Positions 16,518 through 27,915 of a stretch of DNA of 64,000 nucleotides are shown here, one piece after another. Position 1 is the stretch's first letter. Every line of letters starts with the position of its first letter. This DNA is from Candidatus Ruthia sp. Cpac_8_S14. GTDB taxonomy: Bacteria; Pseudomonadota; Gammaproteobacteria; PS1; Pseudothioglobaceae. The stretch covers positions 62,001 through 126,000 of the forward strand of contig CP072533.1 in NCBI GenBank assembly GCA_021730205.1, written 5' to 3'. The notes beneath the pieces are model-generated. The model saw only the letters and a program-made list of their open reading frames with translations, did no database searches and had not been told where the DNA came from. Made by a program: the position numbers and the translations under genes.

Positions 16518-18503
16518 ATGCCATCACGCAGAGATTTAGCAAATGCCGTTCGCGCTTTAAGCATGGATGCAGTTCAAAAGGCAAATTCAGGCCACCCGGG
16601 TGCACCAATGGGTATGGCAGATATTGCACAGGTACTTTGGAATGATCATTTGAAGTATAACCCAGCACACGCTAAGTGGGCTAATCGTGACCGTTTTGTG
16701 TTATCAAACGGACATGCCTCAATGCTGATTTATTCATTGCTACATTTATCAGGTTATGATCTTAGCATGGATGATATTAAAGAGTTTCGTCAATTACATG
16801 CCAAAACCGCAGGTCATCCTGAATATGGTTATGCAGATGGTATTGAGACAACAACAGGCCCATTGGGACAAGGCATTACTAATGCGGTTGGTATGGCAAT
16901 TGCCGAGCGCACGCTAGAGGCACAATTTAACAAGCCAGGTCATGATATTGTTGACCACAACACCTATGTATTTATGGGTGATGGCTGTTTAATGGAGGGC
17001 TTGTCTCATGAGTCTTGCGCTATGGCAGGCACGTTAGGGCTTGGCAAATTGGTTGCATTTTGGGATGATAATGACATCTCTATTGATGGTCATATTTCTG
17101 ACTGGATGGAAAAAGATGTAGCGGGTCGTTTTGAGTCTTATGGTTGGCATGTTGCTTGTGATGTTGATGGTCATGATGCTGATGCAATTAATGCGGCAAT
17201 TATTGCTGCTAAAGCTGAAACTACCAAACCTTCACTTATTTGTACACGTACAACTATTGGCTTTGGTTCGCCTAATTTATGTGGCACGCACAATTGTCAT
17301 GGTGCGCCACTGGGTGATGATGAAATTGCAGCAACTCGTAAAGAGTTGGGTTGGGATTTTGCGCCATTTGAAATTCCTGAAAATATTTATGCAGGTTGGG
17401 ATCATAAAGAAAAAGGCGCTACTGATGAATCAGTTTGGGATGTTAAATTTGCAGCCTATAAAGCTGAGTTTCCAGCAGATGCGGCTGAGTTTGAGCGTCG
17501 TATGTCAGGTGATTTGCCTGCTGATTTTTCAGTTAAAATGGATAAATTTATTGCTAAAACACAAGAAGAAATGCCAAATATTGCTTCCCGTCAGGCCTCT
17601 CAACGTGCGATTGAGGCCATGGGTCCTTTATTGCCAGAAATGTTTGGTGGCTCTGCTGATTTGACCGGTTCTAACCTAACTAATTGGTCAGGCACTGTTA
17701 AAGTGAATGCACAAAACGCGAATGGTAATTACCTTTCATGGGGTGTGCGTGAATTTGGCATGGCACATATGATGAATGGCATGGTGCTTCATGGTGGTTT
17801 TAAGGTTTATGGGGCAACCTTCTTTATGTTTATGGAATTTATGCATAATGCATTACGCATGTCAGCACTGATGAAAATTGGCACAATTTATGTTTATACT
17901 CATGATTCTATCGGTTTGGGTGAAGACGGCCCTACGCATCAACCAGTTGAGCAGTTAGCAACCATGCGTATGATTCCTAATTTCCAGTCTTGGAGAGGGT
18001 GCGATGCCGTTGAATCAGCGGTATCTTGGAAAATGGCGATGCTTAGAGGTGATGTACCAACAGGATTGGTCTTTTCACGTCAAACTTTAACAGCCATGGC
18101 GCGAACTTCTGAGCAAGTGGCAAATATTGAAAAAGGCGGCTATGTCCTTAAAGATTGTGAAGGTACAGCTGATATTATCTTTATTGCAACGGGTTCTGAG
18201 GTGGGCTTAGCAATTGAAGCAGCGACGGCAATGGATGCCAAGGTGCGTGTCGTTTCAATGCCTTGTACAAATGCTTATGACAATCAAGACCAAGCTTATA
18301 AAGATTCAGTTTTAACACCAGATGTTAAGCGTCTTGCGATTGAGGCAGGTGTTGGTGATGGGTGGTATAAATACGTAGGTCTAGATGGTGATGTGGTTTG
18401 TATGACAACCTTTGGTGAGTCTGCACCAGCGAATCAATTATTTAAAGCATTCGGCTTTACAACAGATAACGTTATTGCAAAAGCAAAAGCTGTTATTAGC
18501 TAG
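16518..18503 (+). CDS. tktA: Transketolase
   Basis: Transketolase moves two-carbon units between sugar phosphates in the Calvin cycle and pentose phosphate pathway, using thiamine diphosphate. The product has 661 residues: [18 protein letters not shown] near the start, the ThDP/Mg motif [13 protein letters not shown] (about residue 154), [19 protein letters not shown], and the pyrimidine-binding domain with [12 protein letters not shown] and [18 protein letters not shown]. It is the first gene of the carbon-metabolism block tktA-gapA-DUF302-pgk-pyk-fba. Confidence 0.97.
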   Translation: MPSRRDLANAVRALSMDAVQKANSGHPGAPMGMADIAQVLWNDHLKYNPAHAKWANRDRFVLSNGHASMLIYSLLHLSGYDLSMDDIKEFRQLHAKTAGHPEYGYADGIETTTGPLGQGITNAVGMAIAERTLEAQFNKPGHDIVDHNTYVFMGDGCLMEGLSHESCAMAGTLGLGKLVAFWDDNDISIDGHISDWMEKDVAGRFESYGWHVACDVDGHDADAINAAIIAAKAETTKPSLICTRTTIGFGSPNLCGTHNCHGAPLGDDEIAATRKELGWDFAPFEIPENIYAGWDHKEKGATDESVWDVKFAAYKAEFPADAAEFERRMSGDLPADFSVKMDKFIAKTQEEMPNIASRQASQRAIEAMGPLLPEMFGGSADLTGSNLTNWSGTVKVNAQNANGNYLSWGVREFGMAHMMNGMVLHGGFKVYGATFFMFMEFMHNALRMSALMKIGTIYVYTHDSIGLGEDGPTHQPVEQLATMRMIPNFQSWRGCDAVESAVSWKMAMLRGDVPTGLVFSRQTLTAMARTSEQVANIEKGGYVLKDCEGTADIIFIATGSEVGLAIEAATAMDAKVRVVSMPCTNAYDNQDQAYKDSVLTPDVKRLAIEAGVGDGWYKYVGLDGDVVCMTTFGESAPANQLFKAFGFTTDNVIAKAKAVIS

Positions 18504-18561
18504 ATAATAAATTTAAACACGGCAAAAGTTACTAATAATTTTTTTAGTGTTTTAATGAGAT

Positions 18562-18580
18562 TTATGCCCAAACGGCATAA
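18562..18580 (+). terminator. Short hairpin between tktA and gapA
   Basis: TTATGCC and GGCATAA form perfect 7-bp arms around CAAAC. No T-tract follows, so it may be an mRNA processing or attenuation structure in the gapA leader rather than a full terminator. Confidence 0.35.
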
Positions 18581-18612
18581 TGTAATGAAGTAAAAAAAAA
18601 AGGAGTAAGAAA

Positions 18613-19608
18613 ATGGCAATAAAAGTAGGTATTAATGGTTTTGGTCGTATTGGTCGCATGGTATTTCGTGCAATTGCAAAGGATTTTCCAGAACTAGAAG
18701 TAGTTGGTATTAACGACTTATTAGATAATGATTACTTAGCATATATGCTTAAATACGATACAGCTCACGGTCGTTTTGACGGTGATATTGCAGTCGATGG
18801 TGATAATTTTGTCATCAATTGCAGAAAAATTCGCTTGTCAGCTGAACGCAATCCTGCTAATCTTGCATGGGGCGATATTGATGTAGATGTGGCGATTGAT
18901 TGTACTGGTTTTTTCTTAACTGAAGAATCTTGTCAAGCACACATTGATGCAGGTGCAAAAAAAGTGGTTCAGTCAGCGCCCTCTAAAGACGGTACACCAA
19001 TGTTTGTCTATGGTGTAAACCACACTGAATATGCAGGTCAAGCCATTATTTCAGCGGCGTCTTGTACCACGAATTGTCTTGCGCCAATCGCTAAAGTGAT
19101 TAATGATAATTGGGGCTTAAAGCGCGGTCTAATGACAACAATTCATGCATCAACATCAACACAAAAAACGGTTGATGGCCCTTCAATGAAAGATTGGAGG
19201 GGTGGTCGTGCGGTGTTTGAAAATATCATTCCTTCATCAACAGGTGCTGCTAAAGCAGTTGGTGTTGTATTGCCAGAACTTAATGGCAAATTAACAGGCA
19301 TGGCATTTCGCATTCCATCGGTTGATGTTTCAGTGGTTGATTTAACTTGTGAATTAAACAAAAGTGCAACTTATAAGCAAATTTTTGACGCTATGAAAGA
19401 GGCCTCAAAAGGTTCAATGAAAGGCACATTGGCCTATACTGAAGACTCAGTTGTATCAAGTGATTTCCGTGGTTCTAGCGCTTCTTCAATTTTTGACTCT
19501 GGCGCAGGTATTGCACTGGATGATACATTTGTTAAAGTTGTGTCTTGGTATGACAACGAGTATGGTTATACTTGTAATATGCTTCGTTTAGTTGAGCACG
19601 TTGCTTAA
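18613..19608 (+). CDS. gapA: Glyceraldehyde-3-phosphate dehydrogenase
   Basis: The enzyme interconverts glyceraldehyde-3-phosphate and 1,3-bisphosphoglycerate, reductive in the Calvin cycle. The product has 331 residues with Rossmann start [16 protein letters not shown], catalytic Cys151 in [12 protein letters not shown], and [14 protein letters not shown] near the end. [20 protein letters not shown] is normal for type I enzymes. AAGGAG lies 6-11 bases before the ATG. Confidence 0.97.
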   Translation: MAIKVGINGFGRIGRMVFRAIAKDFPELEVVGINDLLDNDYLAYMLKYDTAHGRFDGDIAVDGDNFVINCRKIRLSAERNPANLAWGDIDVDVAIDCTGFFLTEESCQAHIDAGAKKVVQSAPSKDGTPMFVYGVNHTEYAGQAIISAASCTTNCLAPIAKVINDNWGLKRGLMTTIHASTSTQKTVDGPSMKDWRGGRAVFENIIPSSTGAAKAVGVVLPELNGKLTGMAFRIPSVDVSVVDLTCELNKSATYKQIFDAMKEASKGSMKGTLAYTEDSVVSSDFRGSSASSIFDSGAGIALDDTFVKVVSWYDNEYGYTCNMLRLVEHVA

Positions 19609-19623
19609 ACTATTAAAAATACG

Positions 19624-19644
19624 GTTCGTGTCATGAGCCGTGCT
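19624..19644 (+). terminator. Hairpin after gapA
   Basis: ACGGTTC and GAGCCGT can pair (one G-T wobble) around GTGTCAT, followed by GCTTTTA. It overlaps an alternative upstream start (19633) of the next ORF, which supports the start at 19648. It may partly terminate gapA transcription. Confidence 0.5.
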
Positions 19645-19647
19645 TTT

Positions 19648-20040
19648 ATGTCAGATTTGTATATTAAAAACTCACAACTTAGTGTTAGTGAAGTAATTGA
19701 AAAACTCAAGCAGGCCGTCACAGACAATCAGTTTGGAATTTTACATGTTTTTGATATTAAACAAACATTGGCTGATAAGGGCCAAGAATTGGCAGAGGAA
19801 TGCCACATATTCGAAGTTTGTAATCCAAAAGTCGCAAAAGATATTCTTGAAAAGAATGTTAATTTAGCCATAATGTTGCCGTGTCGAATTTCGGTATACA
19901 CTCAAGATAATGTTACCAAAGTTGGATTGGCATTGCCCTCTAGGCAAATTGTCCAACTGTCAAATATTAATGGGCTGTTGCCATTAGTTGAGCCTGTTGA
20001 AAAAAGTCTGATTAAAATTGTTGATCAGTCTATTGCATAA
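19648..20040 (+). CDS. DUF302 domain protein
   Basis: A 130-residue cytosolic protein of the DUF302 family, whose function is unknown. Family features: FGILHVFDIKQTLADKGQEL, EVCNPKVAKDILEKN, LAIMLPCRISVYTQDNVTKV. The start at 19648 (MSDLYIKNSQ) is preferred because the in-frame ATG at 19633 lies in a hairpin. It has no signal peptide. It sits between gapA and pgk on the same strand, 18 bases before pgk, so it is probably co-transcribed with the Calvin/glycolysis genes. This placement suggests, but does not show, a link to carbon flux or redox state. Confidence 0.85.
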   Translation: MSDLYIKNSQLSVSEVIEKLKQAVTDNQFGILHVFDIKQTLADKGQELAEECHIFEVCNPKVAKDILEKNVNLAIMLPCRISVYTQDNVTKVGLALPSRQIVQLSNINGLLPLVEPVEKSLIKIVDQSIA

Positions 20041-20058
20041 ATAAGTAGGAGAATTATT

Positions 20059-21234
20059 ATGTTAGTTATTAATCTATCAGATTTGGATTTAAGTTCAAAA
20101 CGAGTGTTAATTCGTCAAGACCTTAACGTACCAATTTCTAACGGGGTTGTTACTAGTGATAAGCGCATCAAGGCTTCACTACCAACCATTGAAATGGCAA
20201 TGAAACAAGGTGCTAAAGTCATGCTAATGTCACACCGTGGTCGTCCAACTGAGGGTGAGCCAAGTGATGAATTTAGTCTGCAACCTGTTTCTGATCGTTT
20301 GAGTGAATTATTAAACACCACAGTGCGTTTAGAAAAGGACTGGCTGGACGGTGTTCAGATGAATGATGGTGAAGCGGTACTTTGTGAAAACGTACGCTTT
20401 AATGCTGGTGAAATGGCTAATGACGATAGCCTATCTAAGCGCATGGCTTTGATGTGTGATATTTTTGCGATGGATGCATTTGGTACCGCGCACCGTGCTC
20501 AAGCCTCTACTCATGGTGTTGCTAAATATGCACCCATTGCTTGTTCAGGTCCATTATTATCGGGTGAACTTGATGCGCTTGGTAAGGCATTAGATAACCC
20601 TAAGCGTCCAATGGTTGCGATTGTTGGTGGTTCTAAAGTTTCAACAAAGTTGACCGTACTTGAGTCTTTATCCAAAATAGTGGATCAGCTGGTTGTAGGT
20701 GGTGGTATCGCCAATACTTTTATTGCGGTTCAGGGTTTTAATGTGGGCAAATCTTTGTGTGAACATGGTTTAATTCCAACGGCTAAAAAACTCATGGAAG
20801 ATTGTGAAATTCCAATACCAACAGATGTAGTTTGTGGCAAGGAGTTTTCAGAAACTGCTGAGGCGCAGATCAAAGCATCTACTGATGTTGCTGATGATGA
20901 TATGATTTTTGATATTGGACCTGAGTCTGCTAAGCAGTTAGCAGAAATTATGAAAGATGCAGGCACGATTGTATGGAATGGCCCAGTTGGTGTGTTTGAA
21001 TTTGATCAATTTGCTGGTGGTACTAAGACACTGGGTAAGGCAATTGCTGAATCTGATGCATTTTCAATTGCTGGTGGTGGCGATACATTGGCAGCTGTTG
21101 ATAAATACGGTATTGAAGACAAAATAAGCTATATTTCAACAGGTGGCGGTGCATTTTTAGAGTTTCTAGAGGGTAAAACATTGCCAGCAGTAGAAATTTT
21201 AGAACAAAGGGCTGCGGGTGTAGATTTTGCCTAG
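20059..21234 (+). CDS. pgk: Phosphoglycerate kinase
   Basis: Pgk transfers phosphate between ATP and 3-phosphoglycerate. The 391-residue product shows [61 protein letters not shown], and the nucleotide-binding tail ([45 protein letters not shown]). GTAGGAGAA precedes the ATG. Its last codons overlap the start of pyk by 8 bases. Confidence 0.97.
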   Translation: MLVINLSDLDLSSKRVLIRQDLNVPISNGVVTSDKRIKASLPTIEMAMKQGAKVMLMSHRGRPTEGEPSDEFSLQPVSDRLSELLNTTVRLEKDWLDGVQMNDGEAVLCENVRFNAGEMANDDSLSKRMALMCDIFAMDAFGTAHRAQASTHGVAKYAPIACSGPLLSGELDALGKALDNPKRPMVAIVGGSKVSTKLTVLESLSKIVDQLVVGGGIANTFIAVQGFNVGKSLCEHGLIPTAKKLMEDCEIPIPTDVVCGKEFSETAEAQIKASTDVADDDMIFDIGPESAKQLAEIMKDAGTIVWNGPVGVFEFDQFAGGTKTLGKAIAESDAFSIAGGGDTLAAVDKYGIEDKISYISTGGGAFLEFLEGKTLPAVEILEQRAAGVDFA

Positions 21235-22669
21235 AAGAACCAAAATATTAGCTACACTTGGTCCTGCAACAGATAAAGAGGGTGTATTAGCCCGTATTCT
21301 TGGAGCAGGTGTTAATATTGTGCGCATTAGTTTCTCACACGGTTCAGAACAAGAACATTTAAACAGAGTGAAGGCAGTAGGCGCTTGGGCGCAAGCCAAC
21401 CAGACTTATGTGGGTGTTTTGATGGATCTTCAGGGCCCTAAAATCCGCATTGCTGCTTTCAAAGATGGCATGAAAATCCAATTGAATAATGGCGACGCCT
21501 TTGCACTTGATGCTGATTTGGATGAGAATTCAGGCAATCAACATTCGGTGGGTATTGCGTATAAAAAGCTACCACAAGAGGTGCAGATTGGTAACGTCTT
21601 ATTATTGGACGACGGAAAAATAGTACTAGAGGTTACTAGCATTAAAGACAATAAAATTAATACCATTGTGGCACAAGGCGGTATTTTGTCAGATAAAAAA
21701 GGCATCAACCTTCGTGGCGGTGGCTTGTCTGCTAATGCATTGACTGAAAAAGATAAAAAAGATATCCTAATTGCAGCAAAAGCTAAAGCAGACTATGTGG
21801 CCTTGTCATTTCCAGTTAGTGGTGATGATGTGCGCGAAACTAAGCAATTATTAAAACAAGCGGGTTGTAATGCCGGTGTAATTTCAAAAATTGAGCGTGT
21901 TGAGTCTTTGGTAGAGGATGTTGTTTTAGATATTATTAAAGAGTCGGCAGGCATTATGGTAGCACGTGGTGATTTAGGTGTTGAAATTGGTGATGCACAA
22001 TTACCTGCACAACAAAAACGCTTAATTAAGTTGGCTAGATCAAACAATCGAATTGTTATTACTGCAACACAAATGTTGGAATCAATGATTATCAGTCCAA
22101 TCCCAACTCGTGCTGAGGTTTTTGATGTTGCTAATGCAGTATTAGATGGCACTGATGCAGTGATGCTTTCAGCTGAAACAGCGGTGGGTGATTTTCCTGA
22201 AAATGCTGTTAGAACTATGCACGATGTTTGTATTGAAGCTGAAAAAAACCCCATTGCTAAAATATCTCATCATCGTCTTGATGAAACCTTTACTTATATT
22301 GATGAAACCATTGCTATGAGTGCAATGTATGCTGCTAATCATATCGGTGCTAGGGTGATTGCAACCTTAACAGAAAGTGGTAAAACCGCCATATGGATGT
22401 CAAGAATTAGTTCAGGTATTCCTATTGTAGCGATGTCTGATAAAGTATCGACTTTGCAAAAAGCTACACTTTACAGGGGGGTTCATCCTTGTTTTTTGTC
22501 AACTAGAAGAGATTGGATAGAGATAAACAAGGCTGTCATCAAGCGTTTACAAGTTGGCGATTTTGTTTATGATGGCGATATTGTTATATTAACTAAGGGT
22601 ATGTATAACAATAAGTCTGGCGGTACAAACCTGATGAAAATTTTGACAGTGGGTGATTCAGAGTATTAA
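21227..22669 (+). CDS. pyk: Pyruvate kinase
   Basis: Pyruvate kinase makes ATP and pyruvate from phosphoenolpyruvate. The start is a TTG at 21227 overlapping the pgk end. It gives [19 protein letters not shown], the normal N-terminus. The next ATG would remove the first active-site strand. [20 protein letters not shown] (catalytic Lys), [25 protein letters not shown] and [12 protein letters not shown] are visible, and a C-terminal allosteric domain follows. At 480 residues the length is normal. Confidence 0.96.
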   Translation: MPRRTKILATLGPATDKEGVLARILGAGVNIVRISFSHGSEQEHLNRVKAVGAWAQANQTYVGVLMDLQGPKIRIAAFKDGMKIQLNNGDAFALDADLDENSGNQHSVGIAYKKLPQEVQIGNVLLLDDGKIVLEVTSIKDNKINTIVAQGGILSDKKGINLRGGGLSANALTEKDKKDILIAAKAKADYVALSFPVSGDDVRETKQLLKQAGCNAGVISKIERVESLVEDVVLDIIKESAGIMVARGDLGVEIGDAQLPAQQKRLIKLARSNNRIVITATQMLESMIISPIPTRAEVFDVANAVLDGTDAVMLSAETAVGDFPENAVRTMHDVCIEAEKNPIAKISHHRLDETFTYIDETIAMSAMYAANHIGARVIATLTESGKTAIWMSRISSGIPIVAMSDKVSTLQKATLYRGVHPCFLSTRRDWIEINKAVIKRLQVGDFVYDGDIVILTKGMYNNKSGGTNLMKILTVGDSEY

Positions 22670-22757
22670 AATAAGAGTAAAAACAAACAGTCATAATTAT
22701 TAAATAATAAAGCACTAAATCTTAACCATCAAGAAAGAACTTAAAAAGGAGAAAAAT

Positions 22758-23819
22758 ATGTTAATTTCATTAAGAGAATTATTAGACCACGCGGCAGCCA
22801 ACAACTATGGCATGCCAGCATTCAATGTTAATAATATGGAGCAAGTCCATGCTATTATGCAGGCTGCAGATAAAACCAACAGTCCTGTTATTATGCAAGG
22901 TTCTGCTGGTGCAAGAGGCTACGCAGGCGAGCCGTTTTTACGCCATTTAATTTTAGCAGCAACTGAAATGTACCCACACATTCCAGTGGTTATGCATCAA
23001 GATCATGGTTCTGAACCATCTGTCTGTCTGCGCTCAATTCAATCGGGTTTTTCATCAGTGATGATGGATGGCTCATTAGAAGCAGACATGAAAACACCGA
23101 CTTCATTTGAATATAATGTTAATGTGACTGCTGAAGTTGTGAAAATGGCACACGCAGGTGGCGTTTCCGTTGAAGGTGAGTTAGGTTGTTTAGGCTCACT
23201 AGAAACTGGCATGATGGGCGAAGAAGATGGCCATGGCGCTGAAGGCAAGTTAGATTTAGATATGTTACTAACTTCAGTTGAAGAAGCCGCTGATTTTGTT
23301 AAGGCAACTAATGTTGATGCATTGGCCATTGCTATTGGCACCTCGCATGGTGCTTATAAGTTTACCCAAGAGCCAACAGGCGATGTGTTGCGCATTGACA
23401 GAATTAAAGAAATCCATGCACGTATTCCAGATACGCATCTAGTGATGCACGGTTCTTCTTCAGTACCACAAGACTGGTTAGAAATTATTAACGATTTTGG
23501 TGGTGACATGGGTCAAACTTATGGCGTTCCTGTAGAAGAGGTTCAAGAAGGCATAAAACACGGTGTACGTAAAGTTAATATTGATACCGATTTACGCATG
23601 GCGTCAACAGGGGCAGTTCGCAGACACTTGATTGAAAATACATCAAATTTTGATCCGCGTAAATTTTTAAAAGAAGCGACCAATGCAATGAGTGATATTT
23701 GTGCAGCACGTTTTGAAGCGTTTGGCTCAGCGGGTAATGCAGATAAAATCAAAGTTTCTTCATTAGACGCTATGGGTCAAAGATACCTCTCTGGTGAATT
23801 GGACGCTCAAGTGAAGTAG
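22758..23819 (+). CDS. fba: Class II fructose-bisphosphate aldolase
   Basis: This zinc aldolase joins dihydroxyacetone phosphate with glyceraldehyde-3-phosphate, and probably also with erythrose-4-phosphate in the Calvin cycle. The 353 residues match the Calvin-type class II family: [27 protein letters not shown] (catalytic Asp and Zn His), [27 protein letters not shown] (Zn His), [11 protein letters not shown] (Zn His) and [21 protein letters not shown] precedes the ATG. An intrinsic terminator follows. Confidence 0.96.
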   Translation: MLISLRELLDHAAANNYGMPAFNVNNMEQVHAIMQAADKTNSPVIMQGSAGARGYAGEPFLRHLILAATEMYPHIPVVMHQDHGSEPSVCLRSIQSGFSSVMMDGSLEADMKTPTSFEYNVNVTAEVVKMAHAGGVSVEGELGCLGSLETGMMGEEDGHGAEGKLDLDMLLTSVEEAADFVKATNVDALAIAIGTSHGAYKFTQEPTGDVLRIDRIKEIHARIPDTHLVMHGSSSVPQDWLEIINDFGGDMGQTYGVPVEEVQEGIKHGVRKVNIDTDLRMASTGAVRRHLIENTSNFDPRKFLKEATNAMSDICAARFEAFGSAGNADKIKVSSLDAMGQRYLSGELDAQVK

Positions 23820-23840
23820 GCGCTTAGCAATTAAGAATCA

Positions 23841-23870
23841 AAAAAGGCTCGTTCTAACGGGTCTTTTTTA
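23841..23870 (+). terminator. Intrinsic terminator after fba
   Basis: AAAAAGGCTCGT pairs with ACGGGTCTTTTT around a TCTA loop, using two G-U pairs and ending in a T6 tract. It closes the tktA-fba block and separates it from mnmG. Confidence 0.8.
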
Positions 23871-23885
23871 TTTTGAGTCACGAAC

Positions 23886-25754
23886 ATGGGACAAACTAAA
23901 CACTATTCAGTGATTGTCATTGGTGGCGGTCATGCTGGCACAGAGGCGGCACTTGCGAGTGCTCGTATGGGTGTTAGTACGTTGCTTATTTCCCATAATA
24001 TTGAAACGTTTGGACAAATGAGTTGCAATCCTGCAATTGGCGGGATTGGCAAGGGGCATTTGGTTAAGGAAATTGATGCAATGGGTGGTATTATGGCGCG
24101 TGCGATTGACAAATCTGGAATACAGTTTCGCACACTGAATGCTTCAAAAGGTCCTGCGGTACGTGCGACTCGTGCGCAGGCTGATCGTATTTTGTATAAG
24201 GCACAAATTCGTTATGCTTTAGAAAATCAAGACAACCTGTCTTTGTTTCAACAGGCAGTTGATGATTTAATTATTGAGCATTATCAAATTAAAGGTGTAG
24301 TGACTCAGATGGGGCTTGCCTTTATGGCAAGTAAAGTCATTCTAACATCGGGTACTTTTTTGGGCGGTGTTATCCATATTGGGCAAAGCAATTTTCAAGG
24401 TGGTCGCGCGGGTGATGCATCATCAAACGCTTTATCAAGAAAATTGCGTTCTTACGATTTAGGTGTTAGTCGACTAAAAACGGGCACACCACCAAGACTA
24501 GATGGTAGAACGTTAGACTATTCTCTCATGCAAATACAACCAGAGGATACGCCACTGCCAGCGTTTTCATTCATGGGTGTTAAAGAAGACCATCCAAGGC
24601 AAATTCCTTGCTATATCACGTATACCAACGAAAAAACCCATGACTTTATTCGCACTGGATTAAAAGATTCACCCATGTTTACTGGCAATATCGAAGGCAT
24701 TGGCCCTAGATATTGCCCATCAATTGAAGATAAGGTGGTGCGTTTTGGTGAGCGTGACTCACATCAAATTTTTGTTGAGCCTGAAGGGCTGACCACCAAT
24801 GAGATTTATCCAAATGGGGTATCTACATCGTTGCCTTATGAGGCGCAACTAGACTTTATTCATTCAATCAAGGGCTTTGAAAATGCACATATCATACGCC
24901 CAGGTTATGCGATTGAATATGATTTTTTTAATCCCAAGGGATTAAAACAAACGCTAGAAGTTAAGAAGATCTCAGGACTGTATTTTGCTGGGCAAATTAA
25001 TGGCACTACGGGCTATGAAGAAGCAGCAGTCCAAGGGTTATTAGCAGGTGTTAATGCGGCATGTGCCACACTAGAAAAAGATGCTTGGTTACCAAAACGC
25101 GATGAATCCTATATTGGTGTTATGGTGGATGATTTAATTACCAAAGGCACGAATGAGCCTTATCGAATGTTTACCTCGCGTGCTGAATATCGTTTATTAT
25201 TAAGAGAGGATAATGCAGATGAGCGTCTTACACCTAAGGCTAAAGAACTTGGGTTGATTAGTGAGGCGCGTTGGCAGTCTTTTCAAGTCAAATATGAGAC
25301 TGTTGCTCAAGAAAAAAATCGTCTTAAAAATACTTGGGTACAGGCGAGTGACACCCAAGTTAGCGCGGTTTTAAATCAAAGTTTAAACCATGAATATTCT
25401 TTGTTTGAATTGCTTAAACGACCTAAAGTTGATTATCAAATATTAAGCCAAATCGAATCTGGCAAGCCATTTTTAACGGATACTACTTTAATTAATTCAG
25501 TTGAAAATCAAATTAAATATGCCGGTTACATTAAGCGTCAATTAGAGGAAATTGAAAAATACCGCAAAAATGAAAATACAGCATTATCTGCAGATATAGA
25601 TTATGACTCAATTAAAGCGCTTTCTGCTGAGGTCAGACAAAAACTTGAACTGCACAAGCCAGAGACCATTGGCCAAGCAAGTCGGATTCAAGGTGTTACC
25701 CCTGCCTCTATTTCTATTTTATTGGTGTATTTAAAAACGTATCAGTCAAAATGA
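23886..25754 (+). CDS. mnmG: tRNA uridine-34 carboxymethylaminomethyl enzyme MnmG
   Basis: MnmG (GidA) with MnmE installs the cmnm5 group on U34 of several tRNAs using FAD. The product has 622 residues: the FAD-binding start [83 protein letters not shown] (seen as [16 protein letters not shown]), and the C-terminal helical domain. It overlaps rsmG by 4 bases. Confidence 0.97.
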   Translation: MGQTKHYSVIVIGGGHAGTEAALASARMGVSTLLISHNIETFGQMSCNPAIGGIGKGHLVKEIDAMGGIMARAIDKSGIQFRTLNASKGPAVRATRAQADRILYKAQIRYALENQDNLSLFQQAVDDLIIEHYQIKGVVTQMGLAFMASKVILTSGTFLGGVIHIGQSNFQGGRAGDASSNALSRKLRSYDLGVSRLKTGTPPRLDGRTLDYSLMQIQPEDTPLPAFSFMGVKEDHPRQIPCYITYTNEKTHDFIRTGLKDSPMFTGNIEGIGPRYCPSIEDKVVRFGERDSHQIFVEPEGLTTNEIYPNGVSTSLPYEAQLDFIHSIKGFENAHIIRPGYAIEYDFFNPKGLKQTLEVKKISGLYFAGQINGTTGYEEAAVQGLLAGVNAACATLEKDAWLPKRDESYIGVMVDDLITKGTNEPYRMFTSRAEYRLLLREDNADERLTPKAKELGLISEARWQSFQVKYETVAQEKNRLKNTWVQASDTQVSAVLNQSLNHEYSLFELLKRPKVDYQILSQIESGKPFLTDTTLINSVENQIKYAGYIKRQLEEIEKYRKNENTALSADIDYDSIKALSAEVRQKLELHKPETIGQASRIQGVTPASISILLVYLKTYQSK

Positions 25755-26362
25755 ATTCTGAAGCGTTGTTAATAGAAGGTGCCAGTTTGATGGATATTAA
25801 ACTTGAAAGCGGGCAAGTCAGTAAGTTGATGAACTATCTTGAGTTGATTATTAAGTGGAATAAGACTTACAACCTAAGCGCCATCAGGACCATGGAACAA
25901 GGCATTTACAAACATTTGTTAGACAGTCTATCAATCATTGTGCACATTAAAGATAAGCCCTTATTAGATGTCGGTTCTGGCGCGGGTCTGCCAGGCATTG
26001 TGATTAGCATTATGAAGCCCGATCTTTCAGTTACTGTGCTTGATACAGTTGGTAAAAAATGTCGTTTTATGCAATTTACCAAAACCCAATTACAATTAGA
26101 AAACCTTAGTATAATTAATCATAGAGTAGAAAACTATCAGATTGAATTTTGTTTTGGACAGATTATTTCGAGAGCCTTTTCAAAGGTTGAAAAAATATTG
26201 AAATTGACACAACATTTATTATGCGATAATGGCGAATACTTGCTGATGAAAGGAGCGGGCTTTCAACAAGAGACATTGCCTCATGGTATAGATGTTCGGC
26301 CGTTATGCGTTCCAGAAGTTTTGGGCAAGCGATATTTATTAATTCTTAAGAGGGAAAAATGA
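25751..26362 (+). CDS. rsmG: 16S rRNA (guanine-527-N7)-methyltransferase
   Basis: RsmG (GidB) methylates G527 of 16S rRNA with S-adenosylmethionine. The product has 203 residues. [25 protein letters not shown] is the family N-terminal block, [16 protein letters not shown] the SAM-binding motif, and [16 protein letters not shown] the next strand. It overlaps mnmG and the following gene by 4 bases each (ATGA-type). Confidence 0.95.
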   Translation: MNSEALLIEGASLMDIKLESGQVSKLMNYLELIIKWNKTYNLSAIRTMEQGIYKHLLDSLSIIVHIKDKPLLDVGSGAGLPGIVISIMKPDLSVTVLDTVGKKCRFMQFTKTQLQLENLSIINHRVENYQIEFCFGQIISRAFSKVEKILKLTQHLLCDNGEYLLMKGAGFQQETLPHGIDVRPLCVPEVLGKRYLLILKREK

Positions 26363-27138
26363 AAAAAATAGGGTATTTTTTATTAGGTTTAATTATTGTT
26401 TTAATTCTTATTGTGATGTTTGTATTTGACCCAATGGGTAAAAAATATGCACAACAATACGCACAAAATTTACTCAAAACGCCAGTAACCATTAGCCAAT
26501 TTAGCAGCAGTTTTCTAGATAAGGATTTAAATATTGATTTTATTGGGGTGCAGAACCCGCCAAATTTTAACAATAAAGATGCCTTTTCTTTGGACCATTT
26601 TGTATTAAAAATAAGCGATGAAACTACCTTGGATTTGATTGTTATTGATGAGTTGTTTTTTGATGGTATGCATTTTGTTTTGGAACAAAATAAGGCCAAT
26701 GTGAATTTAGTTACATTGATTGACAACTTAGATAAAAATAGTAGTAATGCCACTTCATCTTCATCTTCATCTGAAAAAACCCAAAGTACTGGCAATAAAA
26801 GAATAAAGATTAATCAATTTAATGTCACTAACACCACATTAGAAATTGACACAAAGTGGCTTAAAGAAACCATCAAAGTGCCTAATATTAGCCTTGAAAA
26901 ATTCGGTGGTGGCAGTGGCATTGCACTTAATCAAGTGGGTCAAGAATTGATGACGGTTGTGCTTAAGAATCTAAAAGGCGCTTTAGAGAAAAAAGGCATT
27001 GAATTGGGCAAGAAAGAAATTAAAGGAACCCTAATGCGTAAATTGGGGGTTGGTAATATTAAAGACTCGCTAGATTTTGGTGGAACGGAAGAACTACAAA
27101 ACAAAGCCAAAGATTTATTTAAGCAACTTGGTTTTTAA
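26359..27138 (+). CDS. AsmA-like envelope protein
   Basis: A 259-residue protein with one N-terminal membrane helix (IGYFLLGLIIVLILIVMFVF) and the rest in the periplasm. The region after the helix (YAQNLLKTPVTISQFSSSF, LNIDFIGVQNPPNF, ALDHFVLKI-like strands) has the AsmA pattern of beta strands (bridge-like lipid transport superfamily). It has a low-complexity Ser-rich linker (about residues 130-145). It overlaps rsmG by 4 bases. The specific role is unknown. Confidence 0.65.
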   Translation: MKKIGYFLLGLIIVLILIVMFVFDPMGKKYAQQYAQNLLKTPVTISQFSSSFLDKDLNIDFIGVQNPPNFNNKDAFSLDHFVLKISDETTLDLIVIDELFFDGMHFVLEQNKANVNLVTLIDNLDKNSSNATSSSSSSEKTQSTGNKRIKINQFNVTNTTLEIDTKWLKETIKVPNISLEKFGGGSGIALNQVGQELMTVVLKNLKGALEKKGIELGKKEIKGTLMRKLGVGNIKDSLDFGGTEELQNKAKDLFKQLGF

Positions 27139-27144
27139 TTAATT

Positions 27145-27915
27145 GTGCAAATAGTTGACTCGCATTGTCATCTTGATAGGATAGATTTATCCGCTTTTGG
27201 TGGCAGTGTTGAACGTATGCTTGTTCATGCCAAAGAACTATCGGTAACTCAATTTTTATGTGTGTGTATTGATTTAGAGCATTTTGATGAGGTGTTTTCT
27301 TTGGCGAAAAAGCATCCACAAATTTACGCCTCAATTGGCGTGCATCCTTGTGAATTGGATGGTAAAGACCCAAGCGTTGAAGAGTTATTGACTCTGGCAA
27401 AACATGACAAAATTATTGCTATTGGTGAAACTGGCTTGGATTATTTCCATGTTGAAAAAGACACCGCTGACTGGCAAAGAGATCGTTTTAGACGGCATAT
27501 TAAAGCTTCAAACCAATCAGGTAAGCCGATGATTATTCACACACGTAATGCCAAAAAAGACACTATTGCAATTATGCAAGCCGAAAAAGCTGAACGAGGT
27601 GTCATGCATTGTTTTTCTGAAGATTGGGAAACTGCTAAGGCGGCATTGGATTTAGGTTTTTATATCTCTTTTTCTGGCATTATTACCTTTAAAAACGCTC
27701 AAGATTTGCGTGAAGTGGCAAAAAAAGTATCTAGCGATAGATTGTTAGTTGAGACTGATTCGCCCTATTTAACGCCTGCACCTTGCAGAGGCGAGCCTAA
27801 TTCACCAGCTTATAGCTATTATGTTGCTGAAAAGTTAGCTGAAATTCGCGGTGTGAGTATTAATGATATTGCCAGCACAACCACAAATAATTTTGAACAA
27901 CTTTTTCTAGCATGA
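27145..27915 (+). CDS. TatD-family hydrolase (YcfH-like)
   Basis: A metal-dependent TIM-barrel hydrolase of the TatD/YcfH family, associated with DNase activity and D-aminoacyl or RNA quality control. The product has 256 residues. VDSHCHLDRID is the metal-binding start, IGVHPCELD, AIGETGLDYF, PMIIHTRNA, GVMHCFSEDWETA and LVETDSPYLTPAPCRGEPN are all present. The start is a GTG at 27145; later ATGs would cut the catalytic HCH. It overlaps rluC by 4 bases. Confidence 0.92.
   Translation: MQIVDSHCHLDRIDLSAFGGSVERMLVHAKELSVTQFLCVCIDLEHFDEVFSLAKKHPQIYASIGVHPCELDGKDPSVEELLTLAKHDKIIAIGETGLDYFHVEKDTADWQRDRFRRHIKASNQSGKPMIIHTRNAKKDTIAIMQAEKAERGVMHCFSEDWETAKAALDLGFYISFSGIITFKNAQDLREVAKKVSSDRLLVETDSPYLTPAPCRGEPNSPAYSYYVAEKLAEIRGVSINDIASTTTNNFEQLFLA

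Noticed and set aside
17131-17664. 177-codon plus-strand ORF inside tktA
   Set aside because: It is a Leu/Met-rich alternative frame of transketolase, a codon-usage shadow.
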